From Oscillospiraceae bacterium (GTDB taxonomy: Bacteria; Bacillota_A; Clostridia; Oscillospirales; Oscillospiraceae), in NCBI GenBank assembly GCA_017627975.1, contig JAGAFT010000151.1, forward strand, positions 1 through 33,371: 33,371 nucleotides of DNA, given 5' to 3'. The position numbers and the translations under genes were made by a program. The notes below the pieces were generated by a model. It searched no databases, was not told the origin of the DNA, and saw only the letters and a list, made by a program, of their open reading frames with translations. Below are positions 24,511 through 32,153 of the stretch, piece by piece. Within the stretch, counting starts at the first letter, position 1. Every line of letters starts with the position of its first letter.

Positions 24511-26106
24511 ATGAGCGACAGCAGAAAAGAACTGGAAGCGGTCCTGTGGGCTGGGGCGGATGTCCTGCGCTCCAAGATGGATGCAAACGAATATAAGGAT
24601 TATCTCCTGAGCTTTGTTTTCTATAAATATCTGTCGGATACGTTCCTGGTGAAAGCGTATGACCTCATCGAAGACCGTGAGCCGGAGAGCATCGAGGAAG
24701 CCCAGCGCACTTATGAAGAAGCTTATTTCGGCGAGGACGCCGCGGATCTGCTGAACGATCTGAGGGACTCCTGCCGGTATGTGATTGAGCCGCGTCTTAC
24801 ATTCCACGCGCTGGCAAAGCAGGCGGCGAACAACGAATTCAAGCGCGAGGACCTGAAAAAGGCCTTCAATGACATCGAGACTTCCGATCCGATCTTCAAC
24901 GGCCTTTTTGCCGACGTGGATCTGTATGCCAGCCGGCTTGGCGTCGGGGATACGAAGCAGAGCACCACGGTTGCCGAGCTCATGAAGGTCATCAACCAGG
25001 CGGATGTGCTGCATGCCGAGGGGGACGTCCTCGGGAACGCCTATGAATACCTGATCGGTCAGTTCGCGTCCGAAACCGGGAAAAAAGCCGGGGAGTTCTA
25101 TACCCCGGCGGGACCGGCGGAGATTCTGACCCGGATTGCGATCTCCGGGCAGGAAGAGAAGAAAGGCCTTCTTGTCTATGACCCATGCATGGGTTCGGCG
25201 AGTCTTTTGCTGGATGCCCGGAAGTTCTCGAAAAAACCGGAATATGTGAAGTATTTCGGTCAGGAACTGATGACCTCAACGTATAACCTCGCCCGGATGA
25301 ACATGTTCCTGCATGGGATTGCGCCGGAGAATCAGGTGCTGCGCAACGGGGATACCCTTGACGCGGACTGGCCGACGACGGAAGAGACAGAGTTCGACAT
25401 GACCGTCATGAACCCTCCTTATTCCGCCAACTGGTCCGCAAAACAGGGCTTCCTGTCCGATGCACGCTTCACCGATTACGGCGTTCTGGCGCCGAAGTCA
25501 AAGGCGGACTACGCGTTTCTGCTCCACGGCTTCTATCATCTGAAGCCGACCGGGACAATGGGCATCGTGCTTCCGCACGGCGTGCTGTTCCGTGGCGGAA
25601 CGGAAGGCACGATCCGGCAGAAGCTGCTGGAGAACGGCTCGATCTATGCGGTGATCGGTCTGCCGGCAAACATGTTTTACAATACGGGAATCCCCACCTG
25701 CATCATCGTCCTGAAGAAGCAGCGCCCGGGACGCGACGTCCTGTTCATCGACGCGTCGAGGCTCTTTGAAAAGAAGAAAACGCAGAACGTGATGAACGCG
25801 GAGCATATCGCGCGGGTGCTGGAACTGTACGAGGACAGAACGGATGTGGAGAAGGAAGCCCATCTGGCCTCATATGAAGAGATCAAAGAGAATGACTTCA
25901 ACCTGAACATTCCCCGCTATGTCGACGCAACGGAGAAGGAGCCGCCGGTCAGGCTTTCTGATGTCAATGCGGAGCTGAAGGAACTGAACGCGGGAATCGC
26001 GGAAACAAGCGGAGAACTGAAAGCGATGCTGGGGAAGCTGCAGACGGAAGACAAGGAAATGGCCGCGGCAGTGTGTGAGTTCATGAACCTGTTGGAGGAC
26101 GTCTGA
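24511..26106 (+). CDS. hsdM: Type I restriction-modification methyltransferase subunit
   Basis: A 531-residue N6-adenine DNA methyltransferase that works with HsdS to protect host DNA and with HsdR to restrict foreign DNA. The N-terminal helical domain (LEAVLWAGADVLRSKMDANEYKDYLL is typical) spans about residues 1-170. GEFYTPAGPAEIL leads into SAM-binding motif I DPCMGSASLLLDA (about 222-234), and the catalytic NPPY lies at about 299-302. Length matches the family. ATG 24511 has GGAGAG upstream. hsdS starts one base after the stop, so M and S are translationally coupled. The sequence style resembles the EcoR124I (IC) group. All catalytic motifs are intact, so it should be active. Confidence 0.96.
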   Translation: MSDSRKELEAVLWAGADVLRSKMDANEYKDYLLSFVFYKYLSDTFLVKAYDLIEDREPESIEEAQRTYEEAYFGEDAADLLNDLRDSCRYVIEPRLTFHALAKQAANNEFKREDLKKAFNDIETSDPIFNGLFADVDLYASRLGVGDTKQSTTVAELMKVINQADVLHAEGDVLGNAYEYLIGQFASETGKKAGEFYTPAGPAEILTRIAISGQEEKKGLLVYDPCMGSASLLLDARKFSKKPEYVKYFGQELMTSTYNLARMNMFLHGIAPENQVLRNGDTLDADWPTTEETEFDMTVMNPPYSANWSAKQGFLSDARFTDYGVLAPKSKADYAFLLHGFYHLKPTGTMGIVLPHGVLFRGGTEGTIRQKLLENGSIYAVIGLPANMFYNTGIPTCIIVLKKQRPGRDVLFIDASRLFEKKKTQNVMNAEHIARVLELYEDRTDVEKEAHLASYEEIKENDFNLNIPRYVDATEKEPPVRLSDVNAELKELNAGIAETSGELKAMLGKLQTEDKEMAAAVCEFMNLLEDV

Positions 26107-26107
26107 C

Positions 26108-27310
26108 ATGGGAAACGCTCCAAAGCTGAGATTTGAAGGATTCACTGACGCTTGGGAACAGCGTAAGCTGGGCTATTACTTTGAAGAAAGATCTGAAAGA
26201 CGCTTACATGAGGATGACGAATTGCTCTCTGTAACCATTGCAGATGGCGTCATAAAACAAGCAGATTCTGATAAAAAGAATACGGCCTCTTCTGATACTT
26301 CAAATTATAAAATGGTTTATCCAGGAGACTTGGCGTACAATTCAATGAGAATGTGGCAAGGAGCTGAAGGCGTGTCAAAATTCGTTGGAATTGTGAGCCC
26401 TGCATATACGGTTATAAAACCAAAGGCGAGTATAGATACCACATTTTTTGCATTTATGTTCAAACAGGAACGGATGCTCAAAACCTTTGAAAGAAACTCC
26501 CAAGGATTGACATCGGATACTTGGAATTTGAAATTCCCTGCTTTATCGAAAATTACTGTATCCGCACCATTAATTGAAGAACAACAATCCATCGTTAACT
26601 GTTTAAATGACATTGACAGCCTTATTACCCTTCATCAGCGTAAGTGTGATGCGCTGACAAAAGCAAAAACCTTTTATTTGCAGAACCTGTTTCCTCAGGA
26701 AGGGGAGAAAGAGCCGAAGCTGAGGCTTGAAGGCTTTACAGACTCCTGGAATCAGTACTCTCTTGGAGACTTATATACAGAACGCAATGAACGGGGAAAT
26801 GAGATGCTCCAGATCCTGACAGTATCGATTCACACGGGGGTATCAGACGGAGCGCTGGAGGAAGATGAACTCGGGAAAAGCGTACGGCGAAGCGAGGATA
26901 AAACGCTGTATAAACATGTTTATGTCGGAGATCTGATCTTCAACATGATGCGTGCATGGCAGGGCGCGATCGGTGTGGCAAAAAGGGAAGGCATGATCAG
27001 CCCGGCCTATATCTCCGCAATCCCAGACGAGAGAGTTTTTCCGCCGTTTATGAACTATCTGCTCAGACGAAAAGAGATTATCAGCCAGATCAACAACCTG
27101 TCCTATGGCGTCACGGATTTCCGTAAGCGCTTATACTGGGATTCCTTCATCAAGGTGAAATGCAGTCTGCCGTCTGTTGAGGAGCAAAAACGTATCACGG
27201 ATGTGTTTGAACAGCTCGACACCCTCATCACCCGGCAGGAACACAGAATTAAAGCCCTCAAAACCATGAAGAAGTTTATGCTGCAGAATATGTTCCCACA
27301 GGAGGGATAG
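26108..27310 (+). CDS. hsdS: Type I restriction-modification specificity subunit
   Basis: A 400-residue DNA-recognition subunit with two target-recognition domains, each reading half of a bipartite site. The halves are marked by duplicated borders: PKLRFEGFTDAW (residues 4-15) and PKLRLEGFTDSW (about 203-214), and QNLFPQEG (about 192-199) and QNMFPQEG at the C-terminus. Spacer helices lie at about 160-200 and 360-395 (IEEQQSIVNCLNDIDSLITLHQRKCDAL and VEEQKRITDVFEQLDTLITRQEHRI). The first half (26108 to about 26690) is clearly richer in A/T than the second half and than hsdM/hsdR, as expected if the first recognition domain was acquired by recombination. The gene is intact. It is followed three bases later by hsdR. 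The recognition sequence cannot be predicted from sequence alone. Confidence 0.95.
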   Translation: MGNAPKLRFEGFTDAWEQRKLGYYFEERSERRLHEDDELLSVTIADGVIKQADSDKKNTASSDTSNYKMVYPGDLAYNSMRMWQGAEGVSKFVGIVSPAYTVIKPKASIDTTFFAFMFKQERMLKTFERNSQGLTSDTWNLKFPALSKITVSAPLIEEQQSIVNCLNDIDSLITLHQRKCDALTKAKTFYLQNLFPQEGEKEPKLRLEGFTDSWNQYSLGDLYTERNERGNEMLQILTVSIHTGVSDGALEEDELGKSVRRSEDKTLYKHVYVGDLIFNMMRAWQGAIGVAKREGMISPAYISAIPDERVFPPFMNYLLRRKEIISQINNLSYGVTDFRKRLYWDSFIKVKCSLPSVEEQKRITDVFEQLDTLITRQEHRIKALKTMKKFMLQNMFPQEG

Positions 27311-27313
27311 GCC

Positions 27314-30292
27314 ATGGCGGAGCTTGAATCGTCTATTGAAAAAAAGTTGATAGAACAGCTGCGCTATGGGGATTCCCAGTGGACTTACCGGCCGGACCTG
27401 AAGACGGAGGAAGACCTTTGGGCCAACTTCCGCCACATTCTGGAGCAGAACAACAAGGCGAAGTTGGATGACATTCCGCTCACCGATTCCGAGTTCGAGC
27501 AGGTCCGGAACCAGATCCAGTTTGCCTCCTTCTATGACGCGGGCAGGTGGCTGGTCGGCGAGAACGGCAGAGTCTATGTCCATGTCCAGCGGGGAAATGA
27601 TACCCTTCACCTGCTGGTGCTGAACCATGCGCATGTCTCCGGCGGCACCAGCGTCTATGAGGTGATCAACCAGTACTGTGCCTTCAAAGAGGAGGGCGAG
27701 GAGCAGCTGGATGAGCGGGACCGGCGCTTTGATGTCACGATGATGATCAACGGCCTGCCGCTGATCCATGTTGAGCTGAAAAACCGGGAGCATTCCTATA
27801 TGGACGGCTTCCGGCAGATCAGGAAGTATATCGGCGAGGGCAAGTTCAAGGGCATCTTCTCCGCCGTGCAGATGTTTGTGACCAGCAACGCCGTGGATAC
27901 CAGATACTTCAGCGCGGCAAGAGATACCGAGCTGAACCCAAAGTTTCTGTTCAACTGGCTGGATGAGGAGAACAGGCCGGTCCCGGGATATCTGGACTTT
28001 GCCGGGAAGATTCTCCGGATCCCGGAGGCGCATGAGATCGTCACGAAGTATACCGTCCTGGACAAGGACGCCAGGCGGCTGATCCTGCTGCGCCCGTATC
28101 AGATCCATGCCATTGAGGCCATTCGCCGGGCTTCGAAAAGAGGAATCTCCGGCTTCGTGTGGCATACAACCGGGTCCGGAAAGACGCTAACTTCCTACAA
28201 GGCGACGCGCAATCTTCTGACCGATATCCCGGCCGTTGAGAAGACCGTCTTTCTGATCGACCGGAAGGATCTGGATGAAAAGACCACGATGGATTTCCAG
28301 TCCTATGCGGAAAACGACATCGTGGATGTTGACGAGACGGACAACGTGACGGATCTGATCCGGAAGCTTGCGGACGATGACCGCCAGATGATCGTGACCA
28401 CAATCCAGAAGATGCAGATCATGATCAACCGGCGCCTGACAGAGAAACACCCGAAATACAAGCGGATCCGGTCCCTGAAAATCGCCTTTGTCGTGGATGA
28501 ATGCCACCGGGCGGTGACGCCGGCGACGAAAAGAGCCTTTGAAACGTTCTTTACCGGCTCCCTCTGGTACGGTTTTACCGGCACGCCCCGCTTCCCGGAA
28601 AACCCCTATCCCATGATGGGCGACCTGCCGAGGACGACTGAGGCGCTTTACGGACCGTGCCTGAGCAGATATACCATCAAGGATGCGGTCCACGATGAGG
28701 CGGTCCTCGGCTTTATGAATGAGTACCTGATCGATTCGGACATTGATCCCAATGACCCGGACATCAATCCCGGCCTGTATGAGCGGGAGTCCCACATGCT
28801 GATGGTGCTGAACACCATCCTGAACAAGTCAAACGAGAAATTCGGCATTGCCAACGGCAAAGGGAAAACCTATGAGGCCATTCTGACCACGACCTCGATC
28901 CGGCAGGCGCAGCGCTATTATGACTTGCTGAAAAAAGTGAAAGCCGGCGGGACGCCCATCCGGATCAACGAGGAGATCCGCAAGGTGCTGCCGGACTTTC
29001 CGAAATTCGCGATCACCTATTCCATCTCTGAAAACGAAGAGGGCTCCGCGGTGAATCAGGACAAGATGAAGGAAGCCCTGCAGGACTATAATGACATGTT
29101 CGGAACGAGATACGGGATTGACCAGATTGACGGATACAACACCAATCTGAACAAGAGGCTTGCCAGAAAGGAAGAGAAATTCAAGGCGAGAAGCAGGCAG
29201 CTCGACCTTGTCATCGTGGTGGACAGACTGCTGACCGGCTTTGACGCGCCCTGCCTTTCCACCGTGTTCATGGACAGGCCGCCGATGCAGCCGCATGATA
29301 TCATCCAGACCCTGTCCAGGACCAACAGACTTTTTGATAAGCGGAAGCAGTACGGACAGATCGTCACCTTCCAGGAGCCAAAGCGCTTCAGGGCAGCGGT
29401 GGATGAGGCCCTGAAGCTGTTTTCCGCCGGCGGAATCGGAGAAGCCTTGGCGGGCGACTGGGATGAAACGGAGAGCGCCTTTGTCGCGGCCCTTGCCGAT
29501 CTCCGTGCTTTGACGCCGACCCCGGCGGATGTGACAGGGCTGTCCAAAAGGGAGAAGAAGAGATTTGCTGCCCTGTTCCAGCGGTTTGACAGACTGCTGA
29601 CCCAGCTCAGGTCCTTCACGGTTTTTGACGGCAGGAACATCGAGGACTATGGGATCACCCAGGCGGAGTACGAGGATTACAAAGCGCACTATCTGAACGT
29701 GATTGAGGAACTGCGCGGAGACAGAGACGACGGCGGAGAAGACGACGGGGGAGAAGTGCCTCTCAACATGGATTATGAGCCGCTGGCGTACGACTCGGTG
29801 AAGATTGACTATGAATACATCATCGGCCTGATCCAGGATGTGGTTTCCTCCGATGACGAGGAGGAAGACTTCGCCTCCAAAGTCATAGAGATTCGAGGCT
29901 ATATCACGGAATTCAGCCGGGAGAACGAAAAACTCGGCGGCATGATGCTCCGGATCCTCGACGATGTGGAGCGGGACCGGCAGGCTTATGCAGGCAGGAA
30001 CATTTCAGAGATTCTGGCGAGAATGAAGTCGGAGGCGATCTACGACGTTGTAGACAGCTTCAGCGAAAAATGGTTTGTCTCCCGGGAAGCGGTGGAATAT
30101 GCGGTCGAGAACAACAACCACGGCGCAATCCCGAACGCCACCGTTCTGAAAGACTCGCTCCGGTATGCGGAGTATAAGGAATCGACGGCGGAACCGCTGA
30201 AGAAGCCGAAAGCGCGGTCACAGATGATCGCAGAGCTGGAGAACGTCATCGAGAAGGAGATTCTTCCGCTGCAGAACGGGGTAAGATCATAA
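27314..30292 (+). CDS. hsdR: Type I restriction-modification endonuclease/translocase subunit
   Basis: A 992-residue motor nuclease. The N-terminal PD-(D/E)xK nuclease core reads RFDVTMMINGLPLIHVELKNR (about 138-158; D, E and K all present). The superfamily-2 translocase follows: Walker A TTGSGKT (about 285-291), motif II DECH (395-398), TGTPRFPE, then the second RecA lobe with ITYSISENEEGSAVNQDKMKEAL, DRLLTGFDAPCLSTVFMDRP and QTLSRTNRLF (motif VI-like). A C-terminal helical domain docks on the methylase. Length is close to EcoR124I HsdR. ATG 27314 follows the hsdS stop by three bases and is served by GGAGGGATAGG. All nuclease and motor motifs look intact. No strong terminator follows; only a weak GAATCGG/CCGATTC hairpin at 30304-30337. 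Confidence 0.96.
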   Translation: MAELESSIEKKLIEQLRYGDSQWTYRPDLKTEEDLWANFRHILEQNNKAKLDDIPLTDSEFEQVRNQIQFASFYDAGRWLVGENGRVYVHVQRGNDTLHLLVLNHAHVSGGTSVYEVINQYCAFKEEGEEQLDERDRRFDVTMMINGLPLIHVELKNREHSYMDGFRQIRKYIGEGKFKGIFSAVQMFVTSNAVDTRYFSAARDTELNPKFLFNWLDEENRPVPGYLDFAGKILRIPEAHEIVTKYTVLDKDARRLILLRPYQIHAIEAIRRASKRGISGFVWHTTGSGKTLTSYKATRNLLTDIPAVEKTVFLIDRKDLDEKTTMDFQSYAENDIVDVDETDNVTDLIRKLADDDRQMIVTTIQKMQIMINRRLTEKHPKYKRIRSLKIAFVVDECHRAVTPATKRAFETFFTGSLWYGFTGTPRFPENPYPMMGDLPRTTEALYGPCLSRYTIKDAVHDEAVLGFMNEYLIDSDIDPNDPDINPGLYERESHMLMVLNTILNKSNEKFGIANGKGKTYEAILTTTSIRQAQRYYDLLKKVKAGGTPIRINEEIRKVLPDFPKFAITYSISENEEGSAVNQDKMKEALQDYNDMFGTRYGIDQIDGYNTNLNKRLARKEEKFKARSRQLDLVIVVDRLLTGFDAPCLSTVFMDRPPMQPHDIIQTLSRTNRLFDKRKQYGQIVTFQEPKRFRAAVDEALKLFSAGGIGEALAGDWDETESAFVAALADLRALTPTPADVTGLSKREKKRFAALFQRFDRLLTQLRSFTVFDGRNIEDYGITQAEYEDYKAHYLNVIEELRGDRDDGGEDDGGEVPLNMDYEPLAYDSVKIDYEYIIGLIQDVVSSDDEEEDFASKVIEIRGYITEFSRENEKLGGMMLRILDDVERDRQAYAGRNISEILARMKSEAIYDVVDSFSEKWFVSREAVEYAVENNNHGAIPNATVLKDSLRYAEYKESTAEPLKKPKARSQMIAELENVIEKEILPLQNGVRS

Positions 30293-30312
30293 ATGGATAC
30301 TCGGAATCGGAA

Positions 30313-30405
30313 ATGGCATTCTTTCGGCAGCCGATTCAGAATAATGCTCACGCAATCCTGGAGTTCTCAAAGGACGGAGGCGTGCTGAATGCCGCAAATT
30401 TTTAG
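30313..30405 (+). CDS. Possible 30-aa small protein or gene remnant after hsdR
   Basis: ATG 30313 to TAG 30403-30405, 30 codons, MAFFRQPIQNNAHAILEFSKDG then VLNAANF. The composition looks protein-like, and HAILEFSKDGGVLNAAN faintly recalls the start of PAS domains, so it may be a broken end of a lost gene. The ribosome site is poor (ATCGGAA). It fills most of the 122-base gap between convergent hsdR and vapC. Confidence 0.22.
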   Translation: MAFFRQPIQNNAHAILEFSKDGGVLNAANF

Positions 30406-30414
30406 AATCGGGCC

Positions 30415-30813
30415 TTATACAGCCCAGTCTTCCAGTTTTAAATTCGGTACACGGTTGAATTCCCCTGTGTTATGTGTAACGACAGTCAGTCCCCTTGAAA
30501 GACCCTGAGCGGCAATCAGGATATCATACGCGCCGATGACCGTGCCTTTGGTTTCGAGATAACGACGGATTCTCCCGGCGGCGATCGCATCATTTGCATC
30601 GAATGGGAGAATGGTAAAAGGGGCAAGAAACATTTTCATCTGATTGCGCGTTTTGCTCCCCCAGTTGCTTTTCGCCGCACCATATTCCAGCTCCAGCACC
30701 GTGATAGATGAGATGGCCAGCTCGGACGGATCATGGGCAAGAAGTCTGTCGGTAAGTATGGGAATGGAGTTTTTCATAAAATGGATACAAACATTTGTGT
30801 CCAGGAGATACAT
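30415..30813 (-). CDS. vapC: VapC-type PIN-domain toxin
   Basis: A 132-residue PIN ribonuclease; VapC toxins cut tRNA or rRNA when released from their antitoxin. The acidic active-site set is present: D5 in MYLLDTN, E41 in VLELEYG, D97 in GAYDILIAA and N115/E118 in VTHNTGEF. I place the start at ATG 30811-30813, which shares its A with the vapB stop (TGATG), rather than the GTG one codon upstream, because the family starts at MYLLDTN. Expression is therefore tightly coupled to the antitoxin. Convergent with hsdR, whose end is 122 bases away. Confidence 0.93.
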   Translation of the reverse strand: MYLLDTNVCIHFMKNSIPILTDRLLAHDPSELAISSITVLELEYGAAKSNWGSKTRNQMKMFLAPFTILPFDANDAIAAGRIRRYLETKGTVIGAYDILIAAQGLSRGLTVVTHNTGEFNRVPNLKLEDWAV

Positions 30814-31049
30814 CACAGAGCCTCCCGTTCGGGCAAGTCCAAAATAGAAGGCTGATCTCTGTCATCCATAAAGTCAGCGGGGAATGTGCCGATTACCTGA
30901 CGCACCGGAGCCCATGGATCATCAGCCGGATAAGCAATGAACGTGTCACCGATCTTCTGGATGAAATACTCCTTTTTTTCAGTTCGAAGCTCCTGGGGGA
31001 TGCGGATCGCCTGGCTGTTGCCGTTTTGAAAAACGCGAGTAGAAACCAT
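30813..31049 (-). CDS. vapB: VapB-type AbrB-fold antitoxin
   Basis: A 78-residue antitoxin. The N-terminal swapped-hairpin (AbrB/SpoVT) DNA-binding domain is recognised from VFQNGNSQAIRIPQEL (residues 6-21) and the C-terminal tail (PADFMDDRDQPSILDLPERE) should wrap the VapC active site. ATG 31047-31049 has AAAGGAGC six bases upstream; the longer open frame has no family similarity. It lies upstream of and overlaps vapC by one base. It probably autoregulates through the GTACACAC repeats just upstream. Confidence 0.92.
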   Translation of the reverse strand: MVSTRVFQNGNSQAIRIPQELRTEKKEYFIQKIGDTFIAYPADDPWAPVRQVIGTFPADFMDDRDQPSILDLPEREAL

Positions 31050-31068
31050 ATCAAAGCTCCTTTCGATA

Positions 31069-31118
31069 GTACACACGGTTTGTACACACATTATACATGA
31101 TATTAAACGGAGAATCAA
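31069..31118 (-). promoter_or_regulatory. vapBC promoter and probable operator
   Basis: Minus strand: TTGATT (31118-31113), 17 bases, TATAAT (31095-31090). Between the -10 and the ribosome site are two direct copies of GTACACAC (31069-31076 and 31082-31089, plus-strand orientation) spaced 13 bases, suitable for binding of the VapB/VapBC complex. Confidence 0.72.
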
Positions 31119-31131
31119 GCCCGAATAGGAA

Positions 31132-31171
31132 GAGCCCGGAAGAGAACCCAACAAGGGAACTGTTCCGGGCT
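31132..31171 (-). terminator. Probable terminator of the DUF6273 gene
   Basis: AGCCCGGAA / TTCCGGGCT stem across a 22-base loop, six bases after the stop; the minus-strand continuation is CTTCCTATTC, so the T-run is poor. It may also shield the vapBC promoter just downstream. Confidence 0.6.
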
Positions 31172-31177
31172 GTGCGT

Positions 31178-32017
31178 TTATGAACCCTCCGGTGATTCAA
31201 TCCACATGGCGGGTCTGACATCAACATACATTCGGTTTGCCATGCCGCTGAAAAAAGCTCCGGTGCGGTATACATACTCGGCGCAATTGGGGTAGAGACC
31301 GGGAGACCGCAGCCACCATGAGCTGATCGCGTTGTCATAGGACGGCGCATGCAGCGATTTTTCGCAGAGCCGCATGGCTTCTTCCGGCAGAAGCCGCGCA
31401 GCTTCATCATGGCTGAGCAGAAACACCCTGTCCTCTGTGGCGGCGCTTCCTTCGGTATACTTATATTCCGGATTCACACAGGAATTGTCGACTTCTGTCA
31501 GGAGAATGCGCGCGGCTTCATCGGGCGTAAAGGCGGAGTCCAGAAACGCACCGTTCAGCCAGGTACGCAGGCTGCTGGTTTCCCATGTGACAGGATCATC
31601 TGTGTCGTGATAGGGCATTGTTTCCAGGGCGCGCTTGCAGAGAAGCAGAAGACGGTCATCCTGCCGGTCCAGGACAAGCCACTCAATCGGATGATCCATA
31701 TAGGTTCCGAAAAAGACAGTATCGAAGTCAGATAAAGGATCGGGCGTTGACCGGGGAAGCGGAGCCGGTATGGAGAAGATCCCTGGCGTGGAAGATGGTT
31801 TTTGCGACGGAACAGGTACTGTGGGCGGGGTCAGATCAAAGGTAGACTGAGGTTTTGGCGCGGCTGTGGACTCGGACCAAGGCAGAGCAGGCATTTTGAT
31901 GGAGGAAAAGTCCACATCTCTCAAAAGGTGGACAATCAGGACAACTGCGACAAGGCTCAGAACGACCACAGCGATCAGCGCGATGATCGCAATTTTCCGG
32001 TTTTTGTTATCTGACAT
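31178..32017 (-). CDS. Membrane-anchored DUF6273-domain protein
   Basis: A 279-residue protein with a short cytoplasmic N-terminus, one membrane helix (about 9-32), a Pro/Ser/Thr-rich linker (about 40-92) and an extracellular domain from about 95 on. That domain shows FGTYMDHPIEWLVLDRQDDRLLLLCKRAL, TSSLRTWLNGAFLDSAFTPDE, VFLLSHDEA and SSWWLRSPG, the pattern of DUF6273, a domain of unknown role found in Bacillota surface and membrane proteins. I chose ATG 32015-32017 (MSDNKNRK), which places a basic stretch just before the helix and has GGTGAG upstream; the longer open frame is non-coding promoter region. It is a single-gene unit with its own promoter. Function unknown. Confidence 0.82.
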   Translation of the reverse strand: MSDNKNRKIAIIALIAVVVLSLVAVVLIVHLLRDVDFSSIKMPALPWSESTAAPKPQSTFDLTPPTVPVPSQKPSSTPGIFSIPAPLPRSTPDPLSDFDTVFFGTYMDHPIEWLVLDRQDDRLLLLCKRALETMPYHDTDDPVTWETSSLRTWLNGAFLDSAFTPDEAARILLTEVDNSCVNPEYKYTEGSAATEDRVFLLSHDEAARLLPEEAMRLCEKSLHAPSYDNAISSWWLRSPGLYPNCAEYVYRTGAFFSGMANRMYVDVRPAMWIESPEGS

Positions 32018-32046
32018 ACAGATCTCACCGCCCTTTCTGTAACTGC

Positions 32047-32076
32047 AGTATACCACAGTACCTGCAATGTCCACAA
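32047..32076 (-). promoter_or_regulatory. Predicted promoter of the DUF6273 gene
   Basis: Minus strand TTGTGG (32076-32071), 18 bases, TATACT (32052-32047), with the start codon about 30 bases downstream. It sits just after the glgD terminator. Confidence 0.55.
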
Positions 32077-32089
32077 CTCTATTTCTTCC

Positions 32090-32123
32090 AAAAAAATCAG
32101 GGCCTCTGCCGGATGGCAGAGGC
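32090..32123 (-). terminator. Rho-independent terminator of the glg operon
   Basis: Perfect stem GCCTCTGCC / GGCAGAGGC with a four-base loop, followed on the minus strand by CCTGATTTTTTT, 30 bases after the glgD stop. Confidence 0.88.
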
Positions 32124-32153
32124 ACTGAGCAAATCTTAAGCTGTATGCAAAGA

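Noticed and set aside
31050..31154. 35-residue N-terminal extension of VapB
   Set aside because: The region holds the promoter and operator repeats, and AAAGGAGC sits correctly before ATG 31047-31049.
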